Positions 24,421 to 38,179 of a DNA stretch of 64,000 nt are shown here, one piece after another. Every line of letters starts with the position of its first letter. Positions within the stretch are counted from its first letter, which is position 1. The stretch is from NCBI GenBank assembly GCA_038503035.1, contig JAVSML010024314.1, forward strand, positions 62,001 through 126,000, read 5' to 3'. Made by a program: the position numbers and the translations under genes. Source of the stretch: Crocodylus rhombifer (taxonomy: Eukaryota; Chordata; Crocodylia; Crocodylidae). The notes under the pieces were generated by a model that did not search any database, had not been told where the DNA came from, and worked only from the letters and a program-made list of their open reading frames with translations.

Positions 24421-27364
24421 GTATTTTGTTAATGTGGGGAGCACTAATTGGGTGGGTACTCTGAGTGCATTGACCTTATCAGGAATCAGAAGTTGAACCA
24501 GATGACTGACAGTATCTGAAGTGAAGAATTGAACAAAGATAGTAGAAACCTTTATTTGCACACCAAAAATTAAACAAACCACAGAACTTTTATAAGACAA
24601 TGAAGTGCAATTACTACATAACAGTATTCTTTTTTACTACCGTAACAGTGTATGAGCTGTGAAAAAAATCAATCTAAGCAATAATAATTTCTAAGTAAAA
24701 GAACTTGGGTTTGAATTGGATTTTCAGAGCTTGACTGAGAACTTTTGGATGACAGAACGTGGATCTGTACCACCCTGTGCTGCTCCCTGTCGGGCAGGAG
24801 CAGGACTGATGACCAGCAAGCATAGAATTGTTTCCAGGAGCTTGGTCATTATTTGCCGGTCCTGTCAGGTCCTGGAATGCCTCCTGGACTCATTGTGGTT
24901 CCTTTCATGCATCGGTGGCAGCCTGCCTTGGTAGCCTGCATGTCATTGCAAGTGGAACTGAAAATCAAGAAATGTGGGAAGCTGAGTGAAATAAAGACTC
25001 TTGGTGCTTGAAAAAGATGCACTCAGTGAATCTTGTGAGTGGATAAGAAGCTGTTGGCCCGAAATGAGTGAGAAGGTGTACCTGGCCATGGATGGTAGCA
25101 GGCCCTGATTGGCTGCAAACAAGTGCCTGCCCCCTGTGGCCACACCTCCCTGCTGTGGCTTGTCATGTAGCGCCATATGCTTCCCACTAACTCCTGGGGT
25201 CTTTAAAGTACTGTCTTATAGCCTTTGCAACTGTTGCAAGTTTTGGCACCAGGCAGAGTCAAGCCAAGGAGGGGGGCTCTGTCTGCACCTTTGGCAACTA
25301 AATTTTTGTATCTTATAGGCATGCTTGTTCTGGATGTGTTTTAGCCTTGCTAGGTCCTTTAGCCCTGTGTATGCCGTGGCACAGTAGTAAGCTGCCCAGT
25401 GACCCGTGTGTCAAGACACCACTCCCTGTGATCACCTTCACCTGCAAGCCCCCAGTGCACCCTGGGGCCCTTTGGACACCCACCACACCAAGTAAAATAG
25501 GAGATGACAACAACAGATCAACGTCTTTTGAACTCTTTATTTAATAAAATAATAATAAGGGATCAGCAGAGGATTGATTCATGTCAGACTCCGCAGCTAC
25601 ACCTGGTGTCTTAAAACATTCTTTACACAAAAACCTGCAAATAATAGTGACACTTGGTGGACAAGGGGGCTCTCTACACAAAAAGTGTAGCTACACCTGA
25701 TGGACAAAAAGGGCATACTACATGTCATTCAGTGATTTGCCATGTACATGTGACAAATTAATGACGGCACCCTTCCAAGTTGCGTTGTTGTGAACTAAGC
25801 TACATCAGGATGGGGATTAGTTTGTAACAATGCAAACTCATTTAAATTGCTAGGAACTTGGATACATGTAAAGTGTGATGCCATTAATCCACACAGGGAA
25901 ATTTTCATCGTGTACATTGTCTGGGCATCCTGTGCACAAACACCCACTGTGAGTAGCATTTTTATTTTGCAAGTAGATTCATTGGTTGCAATGGAACAAT
26001 AAACACTACTCAATGTGATTTGAAGATGTATCCCAGTTTCTGCCAGCTTTATCAGTGGTGAACAGTACTGAATTCTGCATGCAGTCTTTTTTATTTTTTG
26101 CAGAAATGCAGAATATAGCCCACAGGTTTTTATTTGGCCTAAGGCGCTGGGAATGATATCTTATGTCCATTACTGCCTGAACTCTGTGTGATGCCATTAA
26201 GAATGGAGCAGTGTGTAGTTCAGGAGGACTGGTCCAGTGAACACAAGAATTTGAATTTATCTTGGGGCAGGTGCATATCCAGGCCAGTTAGTAATGGCAA
26301 CACTCATTGTTGTTTCCTGGGTATTTTATACTTCATGCCAAGTGAACTGTCAGTTCAGCTTATTTGCACCTAGGCAGGCAGCCACATCACAGGCATTAAA
26401 CAACATATTTACTAGGACTCTTGCGGAGGATAACAACCAGAATTTGTGGAGCTGATTTTTTTCTTTTTCTACTAGAGGGGATGCATTCCAGGGTTGAAAG
26501 GTAGATTGGTGCAAAGGAGGCTATGGACAGGTCTCTACTTTTGTTTTACTCACCTGTACATAAGGAATTCTGGTATCTGTGTTGATTACCAATTTGACAC
26601 TGTTAGCAGTGAATAAAATCATGAAAGAGAATGACAACAGAAGAATAAAAAACCCTTGAGCCAAGTCCATAGCTGACATAGGTTGGGGCAGCTCTTTTGC
26701 TCGAGATCTGGCACATAACATTTCTGTTGCATTAGCATTTAGCAGAAATTATCTTTATTGTACATTGTGCCCCACCCTCAGTAATAGTGGTACATGTATG
26801 TGATTGCAACTAATGTATAATAAAGCTTCTTTCCCTCAGACATTGCACCTTGTGTTGAAGATGTTAACCAAGACTGGGAAAATCATTTATGGTTTGTCAG
26901 AGGTCTTCAAAGATTCACCCCAAATTTGTCACCTCCACTCTTGAAAACTGCTGTGATGTTGAGCAGATGCCTGAATTTTTCTGGAGCACTCCAATTTATA
27001 TTGCCTAAACCAGGCCTCCATTGTGCAATGTTTCAGTTCAGATTAAGGTTTTTTTTTTAATTTTTTTTTTTTAATGAGAAAAAGTCATGAAGGTTGATGA
27101 ATGGCTTTTCCAACATCCTAAAAAGATCACACTATGCATATGGTTGAATTTATCATGTATCTTGCACACAGAGAGGCAATGCTTGATAAGCAATTTTATT
27201 GGGTAATTACATTTTTTTTTTATATTCACAAATAAAACAGATTGATTACCATCTTGAAGTAATTTACTAACACATTATAAACTCATCAAATGCTTACATG
27301 GTACAGTATGCCTTGTTTCCTGTTTACTAAATAATCCTTTAGCTGTCTGTTTTGCATCTTTCAG
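24421..27364. other. noncoding sequence upstream of the first CLC exon seen
   Basis: No exon was recognised. TTTATT clusters near 24550 and 25535 could be minus-sense polyadenylation signals of old elements, but no protein family was identified between them. The 25580-25710 stretch repeats GCTACACCTG and TGGACAA phrases. This interval is presumably intronic, because the exon at 27365 starts inside a codon. Confidence 0.4.
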
Positions 27365-27544
27365 GTTAAACCTGGAATTATTCTCTGCCAGAGATGTCAT
27401 GGAGCCTTGTGTCAGAGTCCTCCACTTAAAAGAAAAAATTGTTTCATTGGCTCAGCTCCTTGCTAACACCAGCCATGGTGGATTCCCAGTGGTTTACAAA
27501 TCTGAGCCAGACCAAGCAGAGGTGTTCCTGGGAACGATTACAAG
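27365..27544 (+). CDS. CLC-6/7-type chloride transporter, exon with first CBS half
   Basis: This 180-nt exon is bounded by a TTTCAG acceptor (ending 27364) and a GTAAAA donor (from 27545). It encodes 59 full codons plus split codons at each end. The product carries FSARDVMEPCVRVL, the start of a CBS domain as found after the membrane domain of CLC proteins, and the CBS signature HGGFPVV. It ends FLGTIT, which continues directly into the next exon. CLC-6 and CLC-7 are endosomal/lysosomal Cl-/H+ exchangers; the cytoplasmic CBS pair dimerises and affects gating. The membrane-domain exons are not in the window. Transport function is inferred from the family. Confidence 0.85.
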
Positions 27545-28212
27545 GTAAAACATTATCAGATGAGTACTTGATATTATGTGGCCTTTTTTGGACAACATTC
27601 AAATTTTTGTTTAACACACTGTGCTTATGAAGATTATACGATGTGAAGACAGAACTAGTTTATGCTTTCATTGTGGTCAATGGCAAATATCCTTTTGATT
27701 TGTTGGGTTGGGACTATAGTGCATATCATATCATATGTTGCTTAACAACTCCTAAGAACTGTTGCTTTGTGGATCATTGAAAACAAGGGGGAATGACCCC
27801 AAATCCTTGGTGACTCACTTGAATTCTAATGCCAAAAGAATGAGATCAAACTCATAAAAATATAGTAAGTCAAGAGAAAATTAGCCTGCTCAGCAATCAC
27901 AATCATTGCCTTTGTTTATGTTTTTACTGGAATTAGTCTATTAAGATAAAATGTTTCACAATCAGGATGAAACAACAAAGGCTGAAGCACAAGCACTGGA
28001 TTATAGTAAACAAGAATTAAGCTTAGCAAGTGCTGACCTGTGAGGACTATCAAAGGGTAAAGAACATCTCCCAGTAAGGAAATTATTGCTGGAAATCCTT
28101 TTCGTTATACTGCAAGAGTGACTCCAGCATTGCAGAAGTGATTCTGAAGACTCCTTTCCATTCTTCGGGAAGAAGAAAAAGCAGCTTAATTATAACTTTG
28201 TATATTCTAGAG

Positions 28213-28428
28213 CAGTTGTTTTCAACCTGTGGTCTGCTGAGCCCTGGGGGTCTGCAGACCGTACAAGGGGTCCCCAAAAATGGCTATGATCAATCAAAAG
28301 TATGTGATTACTCACACTTACAGTTCAAAAGGGTCTGTACCTCCATTCAAAATTTCCAATGGGGTCTATCCCTCAATTCAATTTTTTTTTAGGGGTCCAC
28401 AAATGGAAAAAAAGGTTGAAACCCACTG
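28213..28428. mobile_element. hAT MITE (Charlie-like ends)
   Basis: The termini CAGTTGTTTTCAACCTGTGG and, in reverse complement, CAGTGGGTTTCAACCTTTT form the classic hAT inverted ends. The 5' flank TTCTAGAG fits the nTCTAGAn target preference described for many hAT elements. The 3' flank ACCTGAGG has diverged. The 216-bp interior repeats GGGGTC phrases and has no reading frame. Confidence 0.7.
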
Positions 28429-31400
28429 ACCTGAGGAAAGTTGAAGGAAAAAAAGAAAACAAATGAAAACAAGTATAAAAATGATTGCCAGTAGGATTTA
28501 ACTAATGAATGGCCAATAAAATATTAATCCATAAATTTTGTCATAACATAAAAACACAGCATCTAAGTTTAATTATATTAGTTTTTTTTCATTTACATAG
28601 TATCTTTCATTTCCGTTGTCTCTAGGACTCTTCAGTTTTTAAAAACTTTCAATAGAGAAGAGTCTCATCATTTGCAGTTGGAATGTAACCACCTCTGGGG
28701 TGGAAGACCAAAGCTGTCAAACAGCAACCCAAGGATATAAACAATACGGTGTCCAGCTGAATCTGTAGAATTAAGTCAGAGGAGAGTTAGCTGAAATTTG
28801 GCTGGGAATCATGTCTCTATTCTTATAAAAAGTGCTGGAAGATTTTTTTTATGAACCACTTGCAGTCAGGTTACATTAACTTACCTGATGGCTTTGGGTT
28901 AGGTAAAGGTTAGCTGAACATTTTGTGAATATTTGATAAAGTAAAACCTGTGATTGTGCTTCACTGACAGGAAAACCTTTCTGTGGGATTCCCACAGAGA
29001 AGGAAATAGCTGCTTTGAATGGGAGAATCTGCTGTTAGGGATTGCTTGGCATGCAGTTTTCCAAGACTGCAGGCGCCAATAAATGCAATGCCACATAGAT
29101 ATTACTGCCTGGCTTGTTGTTGCTATCATTAATGTTATTAATAAGGGATGTGCTGAAGCATTGAAACACAAATGTTATGGTTGACAGACTGTAGCCTGCA
29201 CCAGTTTGAAGATGTTATATAATATAAACTGAACCATTCATTTTTCCCCCAGCTGTCCACTACAATAAAATTGGAGCTCATGCTAACAACTGATCCAGCC
29301 AAAGTGCTTTTTAAATTTAATTTACAGTCTTATTGTTTCTCTTGTTAACTCATCATGTTACCTTGTGGTGAGAGTTGTAGGCTGTTGATTACATTCCAAG
29401 TTTGTGTAAATATTTAATTCTTGATGCAAGACAGTAGGGACGCGAGGCAGTGAAGCTGCAGGGTGGGGGGCGGGGGGGTGGAATCACCCTTATGTCCCAA
29501 TTTTGTTGAGGTTGAAGAAGAAAATGTAAAGAATCTTTTGGTTGCTTGAATGTTTGTCACTCTCTCCAGAGATCGGCCAAGAGACCTGCTGGGTGCCAGT
29601 GTTTTGTGAGAACCCCTTGGCATCACTCCTTTGTCCAGTGTCAGTTACTCTTAATGGTTTCACAGAGCAGCTTGCACTTCTTTGTTGGAGTGAAAGTTGT
29701 AGAAGACTATGCTGTATTTCTGTGATCGCTCTCACTCTCATGAATGGAAGTCTTTGCAGTCATTGTCTGAAGGAAGCTCTTAAAATGTTGATGTGTCTTA
29801 TTAATGATCACAAATAGGATTTGGCTTTACTCTCTTATTCAAAAGAGGGCATCTCTAGCAACACAGTGCCTTGCAAGACTGAGAAATGGGTTAGAACTGC
29901 TTTAAAGGGCATGGCTTTATTAATTCGTTTTCAGTCATCAGTTTCTGCAGTCCCACAGGCAAGTATTGGTATTTGCCTGATCTTGTGTATGGTGAGAGAT
30001 TCAGGCCCTCTCAGAGGTCAGAGAGGCCTGGGCCACTTCCATTTTTTGAGGCTCCCAGTATATTAAAAAAATATTAATTCATAGTGCACTACAGGCGGTG
30101 TGGCCCGGTAATGGGACACAAGTTTAAAGTTGTATGATGAACGTCATTGTCTTTCAATCCTGTCAGTGTATGTCTGTGTCTGTATGTATAACTTCATTTG
30201 GAGATAATGTCAAAAGTCTAAATTTGAGGCCCTCCGTGAATGAGAGGCCTGGGCCAATGGCCCTCCTGCCTCCCGCCCCTGTGATAGGGCCTGGAGAGAG
30301 TGCAAGCTGAGGTAGTCACTACTGGTGGAAAAACTGTTTTTTTCCCATTATAAAAGAGCAGAGTCCCCATATTTTTGTGTGTGTGTGTGCTATTGCATTA
30401 TCAAATGGATTCTGTCTAGCACAGAAAATTTTGGTAATAGGTTAAAAATGGAACAGCATAAAGGGGGAAAGAAACAGCTCAACCGTGATCTCTTTGCTGA
30501 AATGGTAGATACCTTTCTGTATTGGAATTTGCAGGATATAATTATTTAATACTCTTTCTCATTTAAATATTTACAGCCATTAATTTTTCTCTACAATTTC
30601 TTGTGTTTAGATAACCAGATCTGAAATGTGATCTGTGAAGGCAGTAAAGGCATATACAGTACTTTACCCTAGTGTCTCAAATGTGGAAAGTATCATATCA
30701 TATAATACATTACCATTTTATTATATAAATAACATACATATAATATTTACATATTATATTATTATCCCTGTATATTACTCTATCTCTTTAAAAAGAAAAA
30801 GGGAGACCCATAGCTCTTCGAAGAAGAAAGGCTAGAGACAAACTGCCTTTGACAGGCATTTTTTATGCCTTCTTACACAGATTTACAAATGCACTGTTAT
30901 TCCAGTTCTGTTCAAAGACTCCCAGATTTGGTTAGCAGTGCCAAATTTTGAGCTTTTTTGTGATAAGGCTTAAGATGAGATCATCAAATGTACTTTTGTG
31001 TGCACGATTTAATCTGAAGTAGTTTCCTCCTTCATTTGAAGCTAAGGCATTTGCAAAAGACACTAAATCTGTCTATTTTAAAATTGTTTAAGAGGAAGTA
31101 CTATAACTGAAGCACTAGTTTCCAAAGGAGAGGACTCCTTAGAGCAATAATATTGACATTGTGCCATAGACAGCACACAGTGCATGCCTGGGAAACCTAC
31201 ACAGAATTCAGATTGAGGAGCATGTGAATGGAGAATTTGATGCATGGAATTAATAAGAATGAGGGATTTATACTCCTGAATATGGAGGATTCAGCATCTG
31301 GCTTTAAAAAAGCACAATATCATCCTTGTTCATCTGAACAGAGTTGAGCCATTTTCTGTAACAGCTGAAGAAACAGGAGGCTAGCAAATACAGAAAATAA

Positions 31401-34400
31401 AATGCTCTGTATGATTGTGCCACTCTGGAGTCCTCTGCAAGCTGCAGACTGCATGCCCTCTGGCCAAGCATGTGGTTATTCCCCAAGTACGAAGAAGGCC
31501 ATCCTGGAAGAAGGCCAAGTGGGTAGGCTCTGCTGTTTGTCTCTCATGGAAGTTCTGCCTTGGAAACTATAAATGCTTTTAAACTCTTACTGGGTTATAA
31601 AGCTGCATGTGTTCCATTTGAAGCATGGTGTAGTGTCACTGAGGTACAAGAAAATAAGATTAGATATCTTTGTTTTGTAGTGTGCTGTACTTCCCTTGAT
31701 AGAAAGGCAAACATATAACACAAGCCGCAGTAAAACACATTGAATGCATGGGAGATGAATGTGAAGGGAGTCTGTTGGTAACTGGTTTCTTTCTCTTGCC
31801 TACAGGTGCATATGGACAATAAAGGGAACCTACTTGTTTTGCAATCTATAAGATTAAAAAACGCCTCTGTGGCTGCCTCCATTTTCACGATATGGGCAGA
31901 ATTTCTTGAGGGCACCTACCATCTCGCATATCTGCTTCCCTGAGACCTTTCCTCTGAGATTCATGTATACTTTCTTTCATACTTTGTTCTAAGTGAGACA
32001 CACATACCAGTCAACCTAATCTCCTTACTCCATCAGACACTTGACAATGTCTTCCATGCAGACGCTGTCTTATTTGGTCATTCAATATTTATGCCCCTCA
32101 AGATATTTTGAATGTAGTTCTATCCAACATGACCTCATTACCTCTCTGAGACCTTGAGGAATAACACATTTCATCCATTTTTTCCTTCAGAAAAAATATA
32201 GGTAGCTTCCCACAACTTGATTCCCTTTTGCTTAAGAAAATTAAGATGGTGGTGTTCCTTCAACTAAATTCTTCCAATATTCCCTGAAAAAAGCAGGGGG
32301 ATGGGTGGCTTTCTTATGCTATCATCCATCTCCTCCATTTCCATATGAGGAGAAGCTAGTGGCATGGAAAGATTTTCATGTCTGGAGTACTGCCTACTCT
32401 ATATCAGTTTAGGGCTGCCTAAAATAGTGCTTAAATAGGACCTTGACTGCACTATGCTTCAACTGTATCCTAGAGATATTCCTGGCTAGAAGATATCACA
32501 AGGTAGCCTTTTTGGGAACTGGACCACAATACATAAATCATTTTCTTTGTCCCTGAACCTACAAGATGTGTTTCTTTGTAGATACATTTGCTGTAACACT
32601 GAGGGGCACACATCCCTCTTTTTGCCTTTGCACCATTACCTACACAGCTGTTACCCATTATTCTCCATTTTGTTTGTCTATCTTTAACTGAAGGATTTTT
32701 TTAGGTTGATTTAGTTTGATGGGGAGAAGGTAATTATACAGAAACCACAATGACACAGAGTATATAAAGGACGGTACAAAATATATTGTGTCTAAAGAGA
32801 AACTGGTAAAATGTTGGTTTTTTGCCAATTCTGCGCTGAGTGTGAAATTCCTGGCGTCTTTCCCACATTTTTGTGTGTTCTTTTTTTACCTAGGAAAACC
32901 TGTCACTTCCCACCCATGGTGTTCACTGAGACTTCAGCATTTGTGGTTGATGCAAATTAGTAGACTTTGGGCAAGTCAAAACATGGTGCAGTGCCAGAAA
33001 ATTCCATCCAACGTGAAACTGTCCAAAAGCCCCAGTTTGGTTGCAAATATTTTAGCAGAGTTTGGGGATGTATTTCATGGAATTGGGTTTTTTTTTTCCT
33101 TGTTTCTTTGTGTAGAATTTCTTTTCCCATGTCAAACAACTCAGTTTTTAAGAGCTCTTAGGTAATTTTTTTTCAGGTATTTTGTTTTTCAAAAGAGCCC
33201 AATTCCCATTTTCAAAACCTGTTTGGGAGCCTCAGTTCCTTTTTAAAAATGGGACTCAGATGCCTAACTCATTTTGGTACCTTTGGCATTTTTTAGCTTT
33301 CCTCTAAGTGAATACTAAGATTTTCAACAGTTGTTAATGCTTCTCTGTTAATCAAATCCTAGCTGTCCATCTTGACATCTTCCTGCAATTATTTGTACAT
33401 AAGAATTGAGTAGGTTACACTGATGTCAAGCTCTGTTGCAATGTCTTCTCCTTTTTTACACCATCAGACAGCCCAGTTATACCTGTATGAATGTATTGTG
33501 TCCAAGCCTTTCATGTGGGACTGGATCCTCTGATAACTTACCATACTGAAGGCAAAAATGCTACCAGTGGAGGGAGCCAATTGCATTTATTTGTGCAACA
33601 TTATTTTTTTCCTTTCTGTTCCTGTGTTGCACATTTTTGCTTCCTTTGTGGTAGAAGGCAGCCAGGTACAGAACACTATGTACTCATAAATTTAACAGTC
33701 TTGTTTTAATTTCCCTGCTTGTAAACTGGTAAGAGAAGGGGGATGCTTTGCTTTCCACAATTGAGGGAGATGGTAGAGCAGCTGTTCCCAGTAACAATAA
33801 TGACACTATTGCTGAGACAAACATTTTCATGATGATGCATGGGAACACTAAATCCAAACCACATTGTTTAGCTAATGCATGCTTTCACTCCAGTAAAGGG
33901 GAATGTCACATAACTGAAAGTAAATGGAAGAGATCATAGTTTAGAAAATATGACAAAGTTGAAAACTTAAAGCTGTATTGCACAGTAACATCCTTTAACA
34001 GGGAAATAATTGATCCAAAGTACTGTATATATGTATATTTCATGGCCGTTTATTAGGTATGACATGTCTCTGGTTAACTAGTGGACAGAAACAATTTTTA
34101 GTCAGGAATGTGTTGTGGCAAGTATTTCGGTGGAACCAAGGCATGGTATGTTCATACGTGCTGCTGGGAAAGTGATAGAGTGCTATGAAATATAGATATG
34201 TCAGGTCCTTGGGTACAGTTTCTCGTACTTCGTTTCCATCTTCTTTGCCTGGTAGACTTAATGGTACCCTCCTCTCCCCTCTACAAATACATATACACAG
34301 GTGCACACACATACCCTTTTAATAAGCTGATGTCCCTACTTTTCCCAGGAAGAGAGGAAGCACTTGCCTTGAGGAAGAAAATGGAATGTTAAAGTAGAGG

Positions 34401-36995
34401 TCTTAGTAGTTATCATACCCAAAATAATGAACTAATTAAGTAATTCTTGAATCTGATGGTGGAGAAATTTACCTTAATATTGCCAATATCTCTCTTCTGG
34501 CACCTTTTGAAATAATTTATATATTTCTGAAAGCTAGCTGGAGAGTGTTTTCCCTCTGGCACACTACTGAGAGGTTGCTAAGTTTAGATCACAGGATTGC
34601 CAAGTTAATCAGATACAGAAGGCTACAAAGTTCATGAAATAGATGATTTTTCTTCTCCCAGTAGAAGATTATTCAGGGTCTTCCCGCCACCACCTCAAGG
34701 TCCTTCTAGATGGATCTAGTTGGTGACAGTTAAATAGACAAATTCTTTGGACTGTGGTTTAAAAAAATTGAATTTAAATTTAGCCAAGAGAGGAAAAAAT
34801 GCAGCTATTAGATTTGCAATCTACTTTTAGAAATGTAGGCTAGATAGCTGACTGCAGATAAAGATGCTTTTGCAATTATTTGATTTTGACTTCAAAGTGT
34901 GGAGATGTCATTTGCTTACACAGCCTGGACCTTTGTCTGTGTTTACCCTGTTCAGAGCTTCCAGCATTTCTCATAGCAGTGAGCGGTCATCGCTGCCAAG
35001 CTGCAAGAGTGCACTCATACCCAGGTACTTTTTTGGTTCTGCACAGCTGCAGTCAGCCCCTGTGCCACCAGAAAAGTGCAACCTGGGAAGGCACTAGCTT
35101 GTGATTGGACCATGGCAGCTGGCAGATGGGTATCTCTACAACTGGTGCTGGGTGGCAGTAAAAACCCTACCTTGTCTGGTAAAAGTGGAGTAACTGCTGG
35201 CAAAAAGGAGAGTACTGCACCCACAGAGGAGCTTTGGATCTGGACTCTGGCAGTGCTTTATAGTGTAGACTAGGTCATAGCTTTCTGTGTTGGAAAGGTC
35301 AATCTAGTTGGTTTATTTATAAGGTTAAATGATACAATGTAAAGCAACCTGACATTTAACTTAGATTAGAACATTGCATTAAGAGCAGCCTATTGCTAAT
35401 GTGGGTTGCCTATTAAAATAAATTGAGTCCAGAGCTCTCTACCAGAGCCTTCAACACTGCTATGTGCTGTCCACATTCTAGGACATTGCGGCTCATGGGC
35501 AATGAATGGAAGTGAGGGAGGTAGGTTTAGAGAGTTTGACACAGATTTTGGGTCCTAAGTGTGAAACTTCTGACACAGAACATTATTTGATGCCTTCAAA
35601 ATGAGTGAGCCTGTTTCATTAGACAAATAACGGTGCAGGTATTGCAGGCTTCTGCTCCAGAGCCCTTTGGAGTGAAAGCCCCGGAGTGTTGCAGAGAACG
35701 TATGCTGAATTCAGAGAGCCAAATTAAAAACGTATGTGGCCACGCTGCAGCATGTGGGTGGCTTTTAGGCAAATGCAGACTGTTGTTAAATGTCAAAATC
35801 AAATATGGGCATGGGGAAAACTAGTGTGTGCATGGAAAGACTGATCACATATTTGTTCTGTAATATAAATGTGGTAGACTCTTCTGGAATTGAAAGTCTG
35901 GCTGGTGGAAAACTGGCTTGGAAGAAAAATTGAATCTCATCCTGGGCCTTTGCCTGTTTCTAGAATTGAGCCCAAAAGAAACTGTTTAGAAAGTTCTGAA
36001 ATACTAAGCATTGTGTTTCCCATTTTTCCACACTGTCCCTTTTAGGCTAGAACTATCTAATGTCCATTCATTTACTTGTTTGCTTATTTTTGCACCCATG
36101 TAAATAAATAACTAGCTGAGAAGGTCACACGCATTCAATTTTTTACTTCAAAATATGTTTTTGGGGTACAGAGCATAAATGTCTTATTCAAGGTCACATG
36201 AAAAGTCTGTGACAGAGACAGAAATGACCCCACATGTAATGCTTTCTCTCTGAGGTGGTAAAACCAGCTTTTCCTGAGATTTTTGGATGGTTTTACAAAA
36301 TTCCCAATCCAAGTCGATAGAATTGACTAGTTTGCATAACTGCTGGCAATTTGAATTATTTATTCGACTCTCCTGAGTTTTTGTTGTTGTTGCAAGTCAA
36401 GACTTGTGGGAATTTGTAACAGCACTGAGCTCTGCCCAAGATTGTCACTGTCGCATGCCCTGCCTATTTCCTCCTGTTCTGTGCCTGCCAAATCCTGCAA
36501 ATGTGGCAGTGTAAGGCTCCTTAGTACATCTTTATAGCTGCTGTAGTGGCTAAATAGCTTCATTTCTGGGTGTTACAAGAGTAAGTAGGTGTGGAGTGTG
36601 CATCATGACATCTTTACTTAACATGGTATGGAAGCAGAGTAGATCAGGGTAGACATGCCATGTGATATACTTTATAACTGTGCCCTGGTCTCAGTCCCCA
36701 TCTCCCCTCTTACCCTTCACAAATGGCATCATTAATTTTCCTATTTCACAAAAAAGCAGTTTCCCACAACTTAAATAATAAAAAGTAGGTCATGAAGGGA
36801 CTTCAAGAAGTCATCCAGTCTGGCCCCCTGCTCAAAGCAGGAGCAGCTCTACCCAGACCCTTCCATACAAATGTTTGTCTAACCTATTTCTAAAACTTCA
36901 CAAAGTTCCAGGAAAGCCATTTAAAATATAATAGCAACTAGGTTAAAAAGAAATTAAATCACTGTTTACCTCAAAGGGTGTGTCCGGACGAACCC

Positions 36996-37051
36996 GCATG
37001 TGCTTCTTGCAGTGTCTCAAACTTCCTTGAGACGCTGCAAGAGGCACATGC
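36996..37051. repeat. 25-nt-arm hairpin, 6-nt loop
   Basis: Left arm 36996-37020 and right arm 37027-37051 are inverted copies matching at 23 of 25 positions. They read GCATGTGC-TCTTGCAG-GTCTCAA around the loop ACTTCC. The position, 20 bp inside the TIR element's left end, suggests a subterminal structure of that transposon family. Confidence 0.7.
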
Positions 37052-37770
37052 AGGAATGAGAAAATGTTCCTCATGCTGCAAATTTAGACCCCGCAGGGGT
37101 CAAAAAAAAAACCCTTCAGAGGAAAAAACCAGGGTAGGCTGAGGCAACCGGAGGTTGGGTCCTCCACAGATTCTCTGGCTGCCAACGTGTGTCTATGGTT
37201 GGCCCTTGCCCTGGTGCTGAAGCACGCTGCCTGCCCATTGAGGGTAGGCAGTGTGCCAGTAGGGAGCTGGACCCAGGCTCTAGTGCAGTAATTAAGAGGG
37301 TGGGGGCTGGAGAAGGGGGGAGGGAACCATAAGGGGAGCCTGCCAGCCCCACCCACTCCCCCAGCCCCCCCATCCCTGACCCACCCGGCCCCATCCTCTG
37401 CCTGCCCCCGAGCATCTCCAATCCCTTCTCCAGCCAGACCCATCTCTCTCAGCCCTCTCAGCCTCCCCGATACCTTCTTCACCTAGCCCCATCTCCCTCA
37501 GCCCCTGTGATCCCTGCTGCCTTCACCCCAGCATCCTGGGAAATGAAAAAAAACAAACCACAAAAAATCAACCCCGGTACTCGCTGGCAGTTCCAGCTGC
37601 CATCAGGGTCACTGGGGCCCCCCTGCACAGTGTGGGGTGGGGTGACAGCCCCAGTGGCCCCAACCCAGGCCCTGATGCCCCCTGCTACTCTGTGCTGCAT
37701 GGGGGGTGGGCTCTGCCAGGAGGCCCCAGAGCTCCAGCCCCTGCTCCTAGGGTAAGTAGCAGCTTTTTTT

Positions 37771-37801
<31 letters not shown>

Positions 37802-38143
37802 GACTGGGGCGGGGGGGCAGCCATTGCAGGCTGGGAGTGCAAGTGGGGGATGCGTTTAGGCACAGCAGCAATCCAGGAGGCTGGGGGAGCAAGCGGGGAG
37901 TGGTAGCTGCTGCAGGGGCCATTTGGCCCCTGTGGGGGGGCTGTAGCCCCCGTAAGGAGGCCCTGTGGGGGGCAGGGGTTGTAGTCCCTGTCGGGGGCAG
38001 CAAAACATATTCATGTATTCATGAAACATGTATTTAGAATTTACTTCATTATGATGATAGAGACACTGGTAGTCTTCTAAATTGTTTTAACACTGTAGAT
38101 ATATCAAAAAAACATTGCCTGCCTGATTGCTGTCTCTGTATCT

Positions 38144-38148
<5 letters not shown>

Positions 38149-38175
<27 letters not shown>
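38149..38175. repeat. (TC)n microsatellite
   Basis: About 13 uninterrupted TC dinucleotides, flanked by shorter imperfect TC-rich runs on both sides. Confidence 0.9.

Positions 38176-38179
<4 letters not shown>

Noticed and set aside
1..27364. CLC membrane-domain exons in the upstream part of the window
   Set aside because: I looked for the selectivity-filter signatures and splice-bounded hydrophobic exons on plus and saw none I could support. Short exons could still be missed by eye.
37479..38003. 174-codon minus-strand frame
   Set aside because: Contains the poly-T run as poly-lysine and otherwise GC-rich composition inside a transposon; no family resemblance.
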